Assembly: GCA_934667575.1 (NCBI GenBank)
Contig: CAKUME010000014.1
Coordinates: forward strand, 1 to 11,920
DNA from: an uncultured Eubacteriales bacterium
GTDB taxonomy: Bacteria > Bacillota > Clostridia > Oscillospirales > Acutalibacteraceae
Reading direction: 5' to 3'
DNA: 11,920 bases
Shown: positions 1 to 7,403 of the stretch, piece after piece
Layout: each line of letters opens with the position of its first letter
Numbering within the stretch: the first letter of the stretch is position 1
The notes under the pieces: model-generated
What the model was told of the DNA's origin: nothing
The model's input: the letters and a program-made list of their open reading frames with translations, nothing else
Database searches by the model: none
Translations under genes and position numbers: made by a program

Positions 1-161
1 GCTTTGGGGCGGTGTTTTTTGCTGCGCGAATAACGGAGGCATGCGTCCCGGCTCCGCCGGCGCAAACGGGCAGGAAAACAGGGCAAAGCGATCGAAAATC
101 ACCAAAACCCGTGCGGCGGGGGCAGTAAAATTGCGTGGGGTGCTGTTTTTTGCAAACGGTA
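1..161. other. left-edge stretch, no gene supported
   Basis: The first 33 bases read as ten codons and a TAA stop in plus frame 1, so they could be the tail of an upstream gene. Ten codons are too few to support a call. The rest, up to the dapA promoter, contains short GC-rich inverted matches but no hairpin with a clean U-tract, no ORF with a ribosome-binding site and no tRNA-like fold that I can defend. Confidence 0.3.
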
Positions 162-190
162 TTGACAAATCCCGCGCCGCATGATATCAT
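162..190 (+). promoter_or_regulatory. sigma-A promoter of the lysine operon
   Basis: A perfect -35 box TTGACA lies at 162-167 and a near-consensus -10 box TATCAT at 185-190, with the ideal 17-nt spacer. Transcription should begin around 196-198, about ten bases before the first helix of the lysine riboswitch, which is the geometry expected for a riboswitch leader. No operator-like palindrome overlaps the boxes, so control appears to lie mainly in the RNA downstream. Confidence 0.85.
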
Positions 191-207
191 TAAAACTACA
201 AATAAAA

Positions 208-460
208 GATAGAGGTGCGCCGGGCCAAGAGTAGACGGTTTTGCGATCGCTTTCGCCAAAGCGAAAACCGCCCAAAGGGGCAGGCGCCGAAGACAGCCGC
301 GGGCGAAACGGTTGGTCTGGCAGCCGGAACAACATCCGCGCTGCTGTCGCAGCAATGCGGAGAGCTATCAGCCGGAACCCGGAATGGAGCGCGTCGTTTT
401 TGGCGGGCGCTTGCGTTGGATGAGGAAGGATAGTTGCATTGTAGCGGCTATCCTTTTTTT
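208..460 (+). promoter_or_regulatory. lysine riboswitch (L-box) with attenuator
   Basis: This leader RNA should bind lysine and stop transcription of the operon when lysine is plentiful. Conserved L-box blocks appear in order: AGAGGTGCG at 211-219, AAGAGTA at 227-233, AAAGGGGC at 274-281, GCCGAAG at 286-292 and GGAGAGCTATC at 359-369. Helix P1 pairs GATAG (208-212) with CTATC (365-369). The expression platform contains a terminator hairpin at 426-455. The terminator 5' arm carries GATAG again at 429-433, so bases 363-369 can pair with 429-435 to form an antiterminator when lysine is absent. This is a transcriptional OFF switch and fits the downstream lysine genes. The class assignment is by motif; ligand specificity follows from the known family. 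Confidence 0.93.
426..460 (+). terminator. riboswitch-controlled intrinsic terminator
   Basis: AAGGATAG at 426-433 pairs with CTATCCTT at 448-455. Inner pairs (434-437 with 444-447, two of them G-U) extend the stem to about 12 bp around a six-base loop at 438-443. A run of seven T follows at 454-460. It lies between the lysine aptamer and dapA and would form when helix P1 of the aptamer is closed. Confidence 0.9.
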
Positions 461-511
461 GATGAATTTTTGCCGCGCAGGCGGGACACAAAGAAAGGCG
501 GGTCGTTTACT

Positions 512-1399
512 ATGAAAAACACCATTTTTCGCGGTGCAGCCACCGCGATCATCACCCCTATGACGGCGGAGGGCGTGGACTACACGCGCTACGGCGCACT
601 GATTGACTGGCAGATCGCCCAGGGCATTGACGCCATTGTGGCGGCGGGCACCACGGGCGAGGGCTCCACGCTGACCGACGAGGAGCACCGCGCGGTGCTC
701 AAGTTCACGGTGGACCGCGTGGCCGGGCGCGTGCCGGTGATTGCGGGCACCGGTTCCAACGACACGGCGTATGCGCTGGATCTCACGCGCTATGCGTGCG
801 AAATTGGGGCCGACGCGATGCTGGTGGTCACGCCCTATTACAACAAGGCCACGCAAAAGGGGCTGATCCGCACGTTCACCGCCATTGCCGACGCGAGCAC
901 GAAGCCGCTGATCCTCTATAACGTGCCGAGCCGCACGGGCTGCAATATTTTGCCCGCCACGTGCGCCGAGTTGGCCGAGCACCCGAACATTGCGGCGATT
1001 AAGGAAGCGAGCGGCAGTATTTCGCAAATTGCGGAAACGGCGGCGCTGGTGCGCGGCAAAATGGATATCTATTCCGGCAACGACGATCAGATCGTGCCCA
1101 TTTTGTCGCTGGGCGGCGCGGGCGTGATCTCGGTGCTGTCGAACCTGCTGCCGGCGCAGACGGCGGAGCTGTGCGCGCGGTTTTTCCGCGGCGACGCGGC
1201 GGGCAGCGCGCAGATGCAGCTCGATTTGCTGCCGCTGATCCACGCGCTGTTCTGCGAAGTGAACCCGATTCCGGTCAAGGCGGCGATGGCGGCCATGGGC
1301 TGGTGCGAAAATTATCTGCGCCTGCCGCTCACGCCGATGGAACCGGCGCACGAGGCCGACCTGCGCGCCAAAATGGCGGCTGCCGGCATTCAAATTTGA
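512..1399 (+). CDS. dapA: 4-hydroxy-tetrahydrodipicolinate synthase DapA
   Basis: DapA condenses pyruvate with aspartate semialdehyde, the first committed step to diaminopimelate and lysine, in the cytoplasm. The 295-residue product has the usual family length and TIM-barrel signatures: GTTGEGSTL at 46-54, TPYYNK at 107-112, YNVPSRTG at 136-143 with catalytic Tyr136, and IKEASG at 163-168 with Schiff-base Lys164. The chosen start, ATG 512, begins MKNTIFRGAATAIITP, matching the family N-terminus, and has a purine-rich AAAGGCGGG about 10 nt upstream. An in-frame ATG at 434 falls inside the riboswitch terminator and is not credible. It is the first gene of the operon, under the lysine riboswitch. 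All key residues look intact. Confidence 0.97.
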   Translation: MKNTIFRGAATAIITPMTAEGVDYTRYGALIDWQIAQGIDAIVAAGTTGEGSTLTDEEHRAVLKFTVDRVAGRVPVIAGTGSNDTAYALDLTRYACEIGADAMLVVTPYYNKATQKGLIRTFTAIADASTKPLILYNVPSRTGCNILPATCAELAEHPNIAAIKEASGSISQIAETAALVRGKMDIYSGNDDQIVPILSLGGAGVISVLSNLLPAQTAELCARFFRGDAAGSAQMQLDLLPLIHALFCEVNPIPVKAAMAAMGWCENYLRLPLTPMEPAHEADLRAKMAAAGIQI

Positions 1400-1424
1400 A
1401 CCCGAGGAACGGAGGAAGGCCAAG

Positions 1425-2171
1425 ATGAACATTTTGATTCACGGTGCGGCCGGGCGCATGGGGCACGCGGTGGCGGCGCTGGCGCTGGCCGGCGCCCACG
1501 GTGTGACCGGCGCGATCGGGGTGGACGCGCGCGGCGAATGCGCGGGCATTGCGTGTGTGCGCAGCCTGGATGAGGTGCGCGACGCGCCCGACTGCATCGT
1601 CGATTTTTCGAACCCGGCCGCGCTCGACGGGCTGCTGCACTATGCGCTTGCGGAGCGCGTGCCGGTGGTGATCGCGACCACGGGCTTTTCCGAGAGCGAA
1701 TTGCAGCGCATTGCGGCGGCGGCCAACGAGATTCCGGTGTTCCGCTCGGCGAATATGTCGCTGGGCGTGGCGCTGCTCACCGAGCTGGTCAAGCAGGCGG
1801 CGCGCACGATGGCGGGCGAGATCGAAATTGTGGAGGCGCACCACGACCGCAAGCTGGACGCGCCCAGCGGCACCGCCAAGCTGCTGGTGCAGGCGGTGCA
1901 GTCGGTGCGCCCCGTGGCCTATCCGGTCTACGGCCGGTCGGGCATGGGCAAGCGCACTCCGGATGAGATCGGCGTGCACGCGATCCGCATGGGCAGCATT
2001 GTGGGCATGCACGAGGTGATGATCGGCACCGACAGCGAAACGATCACGATCAAGCACGAAGCGCACGACCGCAGCCTGTTTGCCGACGGCGCGCTGGCGG
2101 CCGCGGCGTTTCTCATCCGGCAGCCCGCCGGGCTTTACGACATGAGCGATTTAGTCAAAAATTCACAGTAA
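1425..2171 (+). CDS. dapB: 4-hydroxy-tetrahydrodipicolinate reductase DapB
   Basis: DapB reduces the DapA product to tetrahydrodipicolinate with NAD(P)H. The 248-residue protein shows the N-terminal Rossmann dinucleotide motif GAAGRMG at 7-13, ATTGF at 84-88, and the family signature EIVEAHHDRKLDAPSGTA at 134-151. The latter carries the catalytic His139/His140 pair, Lys143 and the substrate-binding SGTA loop. The start follows GGAGG at 1411-1415 with a nine-base spacer, and the gene begins 25 nt after the dapA stop, so translation from the same messenger is expected. Length and motifs are normal. No alternative function is likely. Confidence 0.97.
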   Translation: MNILIHGAAGRMGHAVAALALAGAHGVTGAIGVDARGECAGIACVRSLDEVRDAPDCIVDFSNPAALDGLLHYALAERVPVVIATTGFSESELQRIAAAANEIPVFRSANMSLGVALLTELVKQAARTMAGEIEIVEAHHDRKLDAPSGTAKLLVQAVQSVRPVAYPVYGRSGMGKRTPDEIGVHAIRMGSIVGMHEVMIGTDSETITIKHEAHDRSLFADGALAAAAFLIRQPAGLYDMSDLVKNSQ

Positions 2172-2226
2172 AAACGGCCCGATTCATTTTTTTTACGGAT
2201 ATCGATTCCCCGAAAGGATGTGCATT

Positions 2227-3561
2227 ATGATTAAGGCAGTAAAATTCGGCGGCAGCTCGCTCGCCGACGCAAATCAGATCCGCAAGGCGGCGGCGATCAT
2301 TCAAAGCGACCCCGCGCGGCGTTATGTGGTGGTGTCGGCGCCGGGCAAGCGCAATGCGCGCGACGTGAAAGTGACCGATCTGCTGCTCGAATGCTACCGC
2401 CTGTCGAAAGCGGGCGAATCCATCGACCGGCCGTTCGACATCATCGAGGAGCGCTACCGTGTGATCGCGGCCGAGCTGGGCGTGGAGCTGGATCTGGAGC
2501 CGGAATTTGCCAAAATCCGCACCGCGATCATCAACTACGCGGGCAGCGATTATGTGGCGAGCCGCGGCGAATATCTGAACGCGCGGGTGATGGCGAAATT
2601 CCTCGGATTTCCGTTTATTGACGCGGAAGACGGCATTTTCTTCCGTGAGGACGGCCGGCTCGACGCGGAGCGCACCAATCGGGTGCTCGGCGAGCTGCTG
2701 CGCGGCGTGGATCACGCCGTGATCCCGGGTTTTTACGGTTCCATGCCCAACGGCACCATCCGCACGTTCTCGCGCGGCGGGTCGGACATTACCGGTTCCA
2801 TTGCGGCGCGCGCGGTGGGCGCGCAGCTTTATGAAAACTGGACGGATGTGTCCGGCATGCTCATGGCCGACCCGCGCTGCGTGCGCGACCCGAAGCCGAT
2901 CGCGCGCATTACCTACCGCGAACTGCGCGAGCTTTCGTATATGGGGGCGAGCGTGATGCACGAGGACGCGATTTTTCCGGTGCGCGTGGCGGGCATTCCG
3001 ATCAACATTCGCAACACCAACCGGCCCGAGGACCCGGGCACGATGATCGTGCCGGAGGAGGACACCCCGGCCGACGGCGTGATCACCGGCGTGGCGGGCA
3101 AGGTCGGGTTTATGTCGGTGAACATCGACAAGGCGATGATGAACGCGGAGCTGGGCTTTGGGCGGCGTGTGCTCGAGGCGTTTGAGGATCGGGGCATCAG
3201 CTTTGAGCACCTGCCTTCGGGCATCGACACCATGTCGGTGGTGGTGAACAAGGCGGACGTGGCGCCGCAGCTCGACCGCATTTTGGCCGACCTGCGCCAC
3301 AGCGTGAATCCCGACACCGTGGCGGTGCACGAGGGCCTGGCGCTGATCGCGGTGGTGGGCCGCGGCATGATCCAGGCGCCCGGCTCGGCGGCGCGGGTGT
3401 TTTCGGCGCTGGCGCGCAGCGGCATCAACATTCGCATGATCGACCAGGGCTCGAGCGAGCTGAGCATCATCGTGGGGGTGAACGAGCAGGACTATGAGCA
3501 GGCGCTGCAGGCCATCTACGAGGAATTTGCCGATGACGACGGAAAGGGAAATGCGGTATGA
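2227..3561 (+). CDS. lysC: aspartate kinase with C-terminal ACT domains
   Basis: Aspartokinase phosphorylates L-aspartate, the entry reaction of the pathway. The 444-residue protein starts with KFGGSS (6-11), the nucleotide-binding hallmark, followed by SRGEY at 112-116, a PGFYGSMPNG loop at 167-176, RGGSD at 183-187 and WTDVSG at 205-210. Two ACT regulatory domains occupy roughly 286-360 and 365-435. The length and the helical insert (about 50-165) resemble the long monofunctional type (Bacillus YclM, E. coli LysC), not the shorter alpha/beta-type enzyme. I chose ATG 2227 over ATG 2218 because AAAGGA (2213-2218) sits at correct spacing from it and MIKAVKFGG is the family start. Feedback inhibition by lysine is probable but not provable here. 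Its TGA overlaps the lysA start. Confidence 0.95.
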   Translation: MIKAVKFGGSSLADANQIRKAAAIIQSDPARRYVVVSAPGKRNARDVKVTDLLLECYRLSKAGESIDRPFDIIEERYRVIAAELGVELDLEPEFAKIRTAIINYAGSDYVASRGEYLNARVMAKFLGFPFIDAEDGIFFREDGRLDAERTNRVLGELLRGVDHAVIPGFYGSMPNGTIRTFSRGGSDITGSIAARAVGAQLYENWTDVSGMLMADPRCVRDPKPIARITYRELRELSYMGASVMHEDAIFPVRVAGIPINIRNTNRPEDPGTMIVPEEDTPADGVITGVAGKVGFMSVNIDKAMMNAELGFGRRVLEAFEDRGISFEHLPSGIDTMSVVVNKADVAPQLDRILADLRHSVNPDTVAVHEGLALIAVVGRGMIQAPGSAARVFSALARSGINIRMIDQGSSELSIIVGVNEQDYEQALQAIYEEFADDDGKGNAV

Positions 3562-4853
3562 TTTGTGCGAATATTACACGGAATGAGACGGGCGCGCTTT
3601 GCTTTGGCGGCGCCGATGTGGCCGAGCTGGTGCGCAAATACGGCTCGCCGCTCTATCTGATGGACGAATCGCGCATTCGGGAGCGCTGCCGGGTGTATAT
3701 GCAGGCGATGAAGGCGGCGTTCGGGTCCGACGCGCTGCCGCTCTATGCGGGCAAGGCGGCGGCGTTTATGCACATGTATCGCATTATGCGCGACGAGGGG
3801 CTCGGCGTGGATGTGGTGTCCGGCGGCGAAATTTTTACGGCGCACGAGGCGGGGTTTCCGATGGAGCGCGCCTATTTTCACAGCAACAACAAAACCGACG
3901 CCGACATTGCGTTTGCCATGGAATGCGGCGTGGGGCGCTTTGTGGTGGACAACACGGAGGAGCTGGCGGCCATTGACCGCATTGCGGGCGAGCAGGGCAA
4001 GGTGCAGGCGATTTTGCTGCGCCTGACCCCGGGCATTGACCCGCACACCTATGAAGCGGTGGCCACGGGCAAGGTGGATTCCAAGTTCGGCTCGGCGATT
4101 GAAACCGGGCAGGCGGCCGAAATCACCCGGCAGGCGCTCGCATGCAAAAATGTTGCATTAACGGGCTTTCACTGCCACGTGGGCTCGCAGGTGTTCGATT
4201 CGGACGTGTATCTGCGCGCGTCGGAGATCATGCTGCAATTTTGCGCCGACATGCGCGCGCAGCTCGGCTACACGGCGCAGGAGCTCGATTTGGGCGGCGG
4301 CTACGGCGTGCGCTATGTGGAAAGCGACCCGCACATTGACATTGCGGCGAACATTGCGCAGGTGGGCGCGGCCATTCGCGCCCAGTGCGCCAAGCTGGAG
4401 CTGCCGGTTCCGGCCATCCGCATGGAGCCGGGGCGCAGCATTGTGGCCGACGCGGGCATGACGGTGTACACCGTGGGCACGGTGAAGCGCATTCCCGGCT
4501 ACAAAAACTATGTGTCGGTGGACGGCGGCATGACGGACAATCCGCGCTTTGCGCTTTATAAATCGGCCTACACGGTGCTGCCGGTGGCGCAGCCCGCCGG
4601 GCCGGAGATGGAATGCTCGGTGGTGGGGCGCTGCTGCGAAAGCGGCGACATCATTCAGGAGCACGTTCGGCTGCCGGAGTCGATTCACCGCGGCGACCTG
4701 ATCGCGGTGGCCACCACGGGCGCCTACAACTATTCGATGGCGTCGAACTACAACCGCGTGGCGCGCCTGCCGATCGTGATGCTGCGCGACGGCGCGGACC
4801 GGATGGTGGTGCGCCGCGAGAGCCTGGCCGATCTGGTGCGCAACGATCTGTAA
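3558..4853 (+). CDS. lysA: diaminopimelate decarboxylase LysA
   Basis: LysA is a PLP enzyme that decarboxylates meso-diaminopimelate to lysine, the last step. The 431-residue fold-III (alanine-racemase-like barrel) protein contains YAGKAAA at 63-69 with PLP Lys66, FHSNNK at 107-112, CHVGSQ at 206-211, GGGYG at 246-250 (phosphate-binding glycines), EPGRS at 290-294, GRCCESGD at 357-364 with catalytic Cys360 supplied across the dimer, and AYNYSMASNYN at 389-399. The ATG overlaps the lysC stop in an ATGA arrangement at 3558-3561, which implies translational coupling. The otherwise common asparagine after the PLP lysine (KAN) is alanine here. Ornithine/arginine decarboxylase relatives are excluded by context and by the ESGD box. 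Confidence 0.96.
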   Translation: MICANITRNETGALCFGGADVAELVRKYGSPLYLMDESRIRERCRVYMQAMKAAFGSDALPLYAGKAAAFMHMYRIMRDEGLGVDVVSGGEIFTAHEAGFPMERAYFHSNNKTDADIAFAMECGVGRFVVDNTEELAAIDRIAGEQGKVQAILLRLTPGIDPHTYEAVATGKVDSKFGSAIETGQAAEITRQALACKNVALTGFHCHVGSQVFDSDVYLRASEIMLQFCADMRAQLGYTAQELDLGGGYGVRYVESDPHIDIAANIAQVGAAIRAQCAKLELPVPAIRMEPGRSIVADAGMTVYTVGTVKRIPGYKNYVSVDGGMTDNPRFALYKSAYTVLPVAQPAGPEMECSVVGRCCESGDIIQEHVRLPESIHRGDLIAVATTGAYNYSMASNYNRVARLPIVMLRDGADRMVVRRESLADLVRNDL

Positions 4854-4909
4854 CGGGATCCGGGAAAAATCCGCGGAGCAATTATCATATATTATAAAAA
4901 AAGCAAAAG

Positions 4910-4923
4910 CGGGGCACGCCCCG
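4910..4923 (+). other. small GC hairpin next to the dapF ribosome-binding site
   Basis: CGGGG (4910-4914) and CCCCG (4919-4923) form a five-base-pair stem with a four-base loop, ending five bases before the GGAGG of dapF. No plus-strand U-tract follows, so it is not a terminator in the operon direction. It could serve as a processing or translation-tuning hairpin in the 89-nt lysA-dapF gap. On the minus strand it is followed by T-rich sequence, but no minus-strand gene ends there. Confidence 0.35.
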
Positions 4924-4942
4924 ATCACGGAGGAGCGATGAT

Positions 4943-5773
4943 ATGAAATTCACAAAAATGCAGGGGATCGGAAACGATTACATTTACTTTGACTGCACCG
5001 CGCAGCCGGTGGAGCACCCGGAGGAGCTCGCGGTGAAGCTCTCCGACCGGCATTTTGGCGTGGGCGGCGACGGAATTGTGCTGATCCTGCCCTCGGCGTG
5101 CGCGGATTTTCGGATGCGGATGTTCAACGCGGACGGCAGCGAGGGCAAAATGTGCGGCAACGCGAGCCGGTGCATTGGCAAATATGTGTTTGAGCGCGGG
5201 CTGACCGACCGCACCGATCTCACGCTCGAAACCCTGAGCGGCGTGAAGCACCTGCATTTGACGGTGGAAAACGGCAAAGTGGCTCGCGTGGCGGTCGATA
5301 TGGGCCGCGCGGACTTTGCGGCCGACCGCGTGCCGGTGATTTTTAACGAGGACGAGGTGGTGGAAGCGCCGTTCACCGTGAACGGCACCGAGTGGAGGAT
5401 CACCTGCGTGTCGATGGGCAATCCGCACTGCGTGATCTTCTGCGACGATCCGGCGGCGCTCAAGCTCGAGGAGATCGGCCCCATGTTTGAGCACGCGCCG
5501 ATTTTTCCGGAGCGCATCAACACGGAATTTGTGCGTTTGCGCGACGCGCACACGCTGGAAATGCGTGTGTGGGAGCGCGGCAGCGGCGAAACCATGGCGT
5601 GCGGCACGGGGGCGTGCGCGAGCGCGGCGGCGGCGGTGCGCACGGGGCGCTGCGCGGCGGATGAATGGATCACGGTGAAGCTGCGCGGCGGCGACCTGCG
5701 GGTGCGCGTGGCGCAGGACGGCGGCGTGACCATGGAGGGTCCGGCGGAATTTGTGTTCGACGGCGAGTTCTGA
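4943..5773 (+). CDS. dapF: diaminopimelate epimerase DapF
   Basis: DapF interconverts LL- and meso-diaminopimelate without a cofactor, using two cysteines as acid and base. The 276-residue protein has both half-sites: FNADGSEGKMCGNASRC at 61-77 with Cys71, and ERGSGETMACGTGACA at 211-226 with Cys220. It also has GIGNDY at 8-13, GGDGIVL at 41-47 and NPHCV at 160-164. The start ATG 4943 follows GGAGG (4929-4933) with a nine-base gap; an ATG at 4938 is out of frame. In this operon it connects DapL, which makes LL-DAP, with LysA, which needs meso-DAP, and also supplies meso-DAP for peptidoglycan cross-links. The alanine where many family members have glycine (CGNASRC) is a minor variation. Confidence 0.97.
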   Translation: MKFTKMQGIGNDYIYFDCTAQPVEHPEELAVKLSDRHFGVGGDGIVLILPSACADFRMRMFNADGSEGKMCGNASRCIGKYVFERGLTDRTDLTLETLSGVKHLHLTVENGKVARVAVDMGRADFAADRVPVIFNEDEVVEAPFTVNGTEWRITCVSMGNPHCVIFCDDPAALKLEEIGPMFEHAPIFPERINTEFVRLRDAHTLEMRVWERGSGETMACGTGACASAAAAVRTGRCAADEWITVKLRGGDLRVRVAQDGGVTMEGPAEFVFDGEF

Positions 5774-5839
5774 TCCCCCGGCCGCGCGGGGCACATGAGC
5801 GGATAAAATGAGATCGGTTTGCAATGGGAGGGCGAGAGC

Positions 5840-7024
5840 ATGAGCAAGATCAATGGCAACTATCGGGCGCTTTCGGACAATTATCTGTTTTCGGAGATTG
5901 CCCGGCGCGTGAATGAATATACGGCGGCGCATCCGGACGCGCCGGTGATTCGGATGGGCATTGGCGATGTGACGCGGCCGCTGTGCGCGGCGGTGACGAA
6001 CGCCATGGCGGCGGCGGTGGCCGAAATGGGCTGCGCGGCCACGTTTCACGGCTACGGCGACGAGCAGGGCTACGGCTTTTTGCGCGACGCACTGGTGCAG
6101 TACTATCAAAAATTCGGCGTGACGCTGAACGCGAACGAGATTTTTGTTTCCGACGGCGCAAAAAGCGACCTGGGCAACATTCTCGATCTGTTTTCGGCGG
6201 ACAACACGGTGCTGATCCCCGACCCGGTGTGTCCGGTGTATGTGGACACCAACACGATGGACGGCCGCAAAATCGAGTTTTTGCGCGCGGACGAATCCAA
6301 CGGCTTTTTGCCGATGCCGAACCCGGCGCAGCACGCGGATTTGATCTATATTTGTTCGCCGAACAATCCCACGGGCGCGGCCTATTCGCGGGCGCAGCTG
6401 GCGGAGTGGGTGGCCTATGCGCGCGCGCAGGACGCGGTGATTTTGTTCGATTCGGCGTATGAGGCGTTCATCACCGATCCGGAGCTGCCGCATTCGATTT
6501 TTGAGGTGGACGGCGCGGCGGAGTGCGCGATCGAATTTTGCTCGCTTTCCAAAACGGCGGGCTTCACGGGCACGCGCTGCGGCTACACGGTGGTGCCGCA
6601 GGCGCTCCGGCGCGAAGGCATGGCGCTGAACGCGATGTGGCGCCGCCGCCAGACCACCAAGTTCAACGGCGTGGCGTATGTGGTGCAGCGCGGCGCGGCG
6701 GCGGTGTTCACGCCCGAGGGCCAGCAGGAAACGCGCGAAAACATCCGGTATTATCAGGAAAATGCGCGCATCATCACCACCGCGCTGGAGGAATGCGGCG
6801 TGCGCTATTTTGGCGGCAAAAATTCGCCGTATGTGTGGATGAAGTGCCCGCAGGGCATGGATTCGTGGGCGTTTTTTGACCGGCTGCTCACGCAGGCCAA
6901 CGTGGTGGGCACGCCGGGCGCGGGCTTTGGCGCAAACGGAACGCAGTTTTTCCGCCTGACCGCGTTTTCGACGCACGAAAACACCGCCGAAGCCATGCGG
7001 CGCATGAAGGCGCTGCTGGGCTAA
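5840..7024 (+). CDS. dapL: LL-diaminopimelate aminotransferase DapL
   Basis: DapL is a fold-I PLP enzyme that turns tetrahydrodipicolinate directly into LL-diaminopimelate using glutamate, bypassing the succinylase or acetylase branch. The 394-residue protein carries family signatures along its length: NGNYRALSDNYLFSEIARRV from residue 5, GIGDVTRPL at 40-48, HGYGDEQGYGFLR at 70-82, SDGAKSDLGNI at 104-114, PDPVCPVYVD at 127-136, SPNNPTGA at 173-180, FDSAYEAFI at 203-211, and SLSKTAGFTGTRC at 235-247 with PLP Lys238. I start it at ATG 5840, preceded by GGGAGG (5826-5831) at eight bases, rather than the TTG at 5819. It closes the operon and is followed by a strong terminator. Other class I/II aminotransferases lack the TAGFTGTRC signature. 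Confidence 0.96.
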   Translation: MSKINGNYRALSDNYLFSEIARRVNEYTAAHPDAPVIRMGIGDVTRPLCAAVTNAMAAAVAEMGCAATFHGYGDEQGYGFLRDALVQYYQKFGVTLNANEIFVSDGAKSDLGNILDLFSADNTVLIPDPVCPVYVDTNTMDGRKIEFLRADESNGFLPMPNPAQHADLIYICSPNNPTGAAYSRAQLAEWVAYARAQDAVILFDSAYEAFITDPELPHSIFEVDGAAECAIEFCSLSKTAGFTGTRCGYTVVPQALRREGMALNAMWRRRQTTKFNGVAYVVQRGAAAVFTPEGQQETRENIRYYQENARIITTALEECGVRYFGGKNSPYVWMKCPQGMDSWAFFDRLLTQANVVGTPGAGFGANGTQFFRLTAFSTHENTAEAMRRMKALLG

Positions 7025-7053
7025 CCGGGGCGCATTTTTCAAAAAAATACAGC

Positions 7054-7101
7054 ATCCCATTTGCTTTTCCGAACATTCGGTGGAGCGAATGGGATTTTTT
7101 T
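7054..7101 (+). terminator. strong terminator ending the lysine operon, probably bidirectional
   Basis: ATCCCATTTGC at 7054-7064 pairs with GCGAATGGGAT at 7085-7095 over 11 bp (one G-U). An inner CCGA/TCGG helix (7069-7072 with 7077-7080) adds to the stem. Seven T follow at 7095-7101. A run of seven A at 7041-7047 lies close upstream of the stem, so the same hairpin would also work for minus-strand transcripts. It begins 30 nt after the dapL stop. Confidence 0.92.
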
Positions 7102-7130
7102 ATGGGGCGGGCGGATCCATACGCGCGCCG

Positions 7131-7160
7131 AAATTTTTTTGAGAAAAATCAAAAAAATTT
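7131..7160. repeat. perfect 12-bp AT-rich inverted repeat
   Basis: AAATTTTTTTGA (7131-7142) is exactly complementary to TCAAAAAAATTT (7149-7160) around a six-base loop. A competing match joins GAGAAAAA (7141-7148) with TTTTTCTC (7177-7184). The stretch is unusually A+T rich for this genome. It may be a second terminator, a bent-DNA or protein-binding site, or the edge of acquired DNA. The sequence alone does not decide. Confidence 0.6.
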
Positions 7161-7222
7161 GAAAAAACGTGTCCCTTTTTTCTCAATTCGGTTGTTATAT
7201 AAAATGAAGAGCAAAACAAAGC

Positions 7223-7314
7223 CCTGCGCTGCACCCACTCCTCAACGGAGCAGCGCAGGCGGGCGGGCGTGCCGCCCAAACACAAAAGTGCCGAAATTTT
7301 GGATGTTCCGGCAC
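7223..7314. repeat. three consecutive hairpins in the intergenic gap
   Basis: Three inverted repeats lie head to tail: a perfect 10-bp stem CCTGCGCTGC (7223-7232) with GCAGCGCAGG (7250-7259); GGGCGG (7261-7266) with CCGCCC (7272-7277); and GTGCCG (7288-7293) with CGGCAC (7309-7314). No plus-strand U-tract follows any of them. Read on the minus strand, the third and the first are each followed by T-rich sequence and resemble terminators. No ORF with a ribosome-binding site covers them. They could be part of a small RNA or a degenerate mobile-element end; I recognise no known RNA family. Confidence 0.5.
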
Positions 7315-7367
7315 AAAAAAACAGCATTGACATATGAAAAGATTCCTGTAAAAATGCGGAACAGGGC

Positions 7368-7397
7368 TTGACAAAAGCTTCTTGATTCTGATACAAT
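7368..7397 (+). promoter_or_regulatory. sigma-A promoter of the metalloprotease operon
   Basis: A perfect TTGACA at 7368-7373 and TACAAT at 7392-7397 are separated by 18 nt. Transcription would start near 7403-7405, giving a leader of about 165 nt before the protease start codon. A second TTGACA at 7327-7332 lies upstream but has only a poor A-rich -10 match around 7349-7354, so it is a weaker candidate. Having its own promoter downstream of the dapL terminator separates this unit from the lysine operon. Confidence 0.8.
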
Positions 7398-7403
7398 AAT
7401 AAT

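Noticed and set aside
434..511. N-terminal extension of dapA to ATG 434
   Set aside because: The start would lie in the terminator hairpin of the riboswitch with no ribosome-binding site, and the extension does not resemble DapA. ATG 512 matches the family start.
4885..4898. promoter before dapF (TATATT/TATAAA)
   Set aside because: A-10-like boxes exist in the A+T-rich stretch, but no -35 match lies at 16-18 nt upstream, so a start here is not supported.
4925..7060. 711-codon open frame on the minus strand opposite dapF-dapL
   Set aside because: Its product is dominated by Arg, His and Ala with no recognisable fold, and it lies wholly over two genes with full family signatures. It is a composition artefact.
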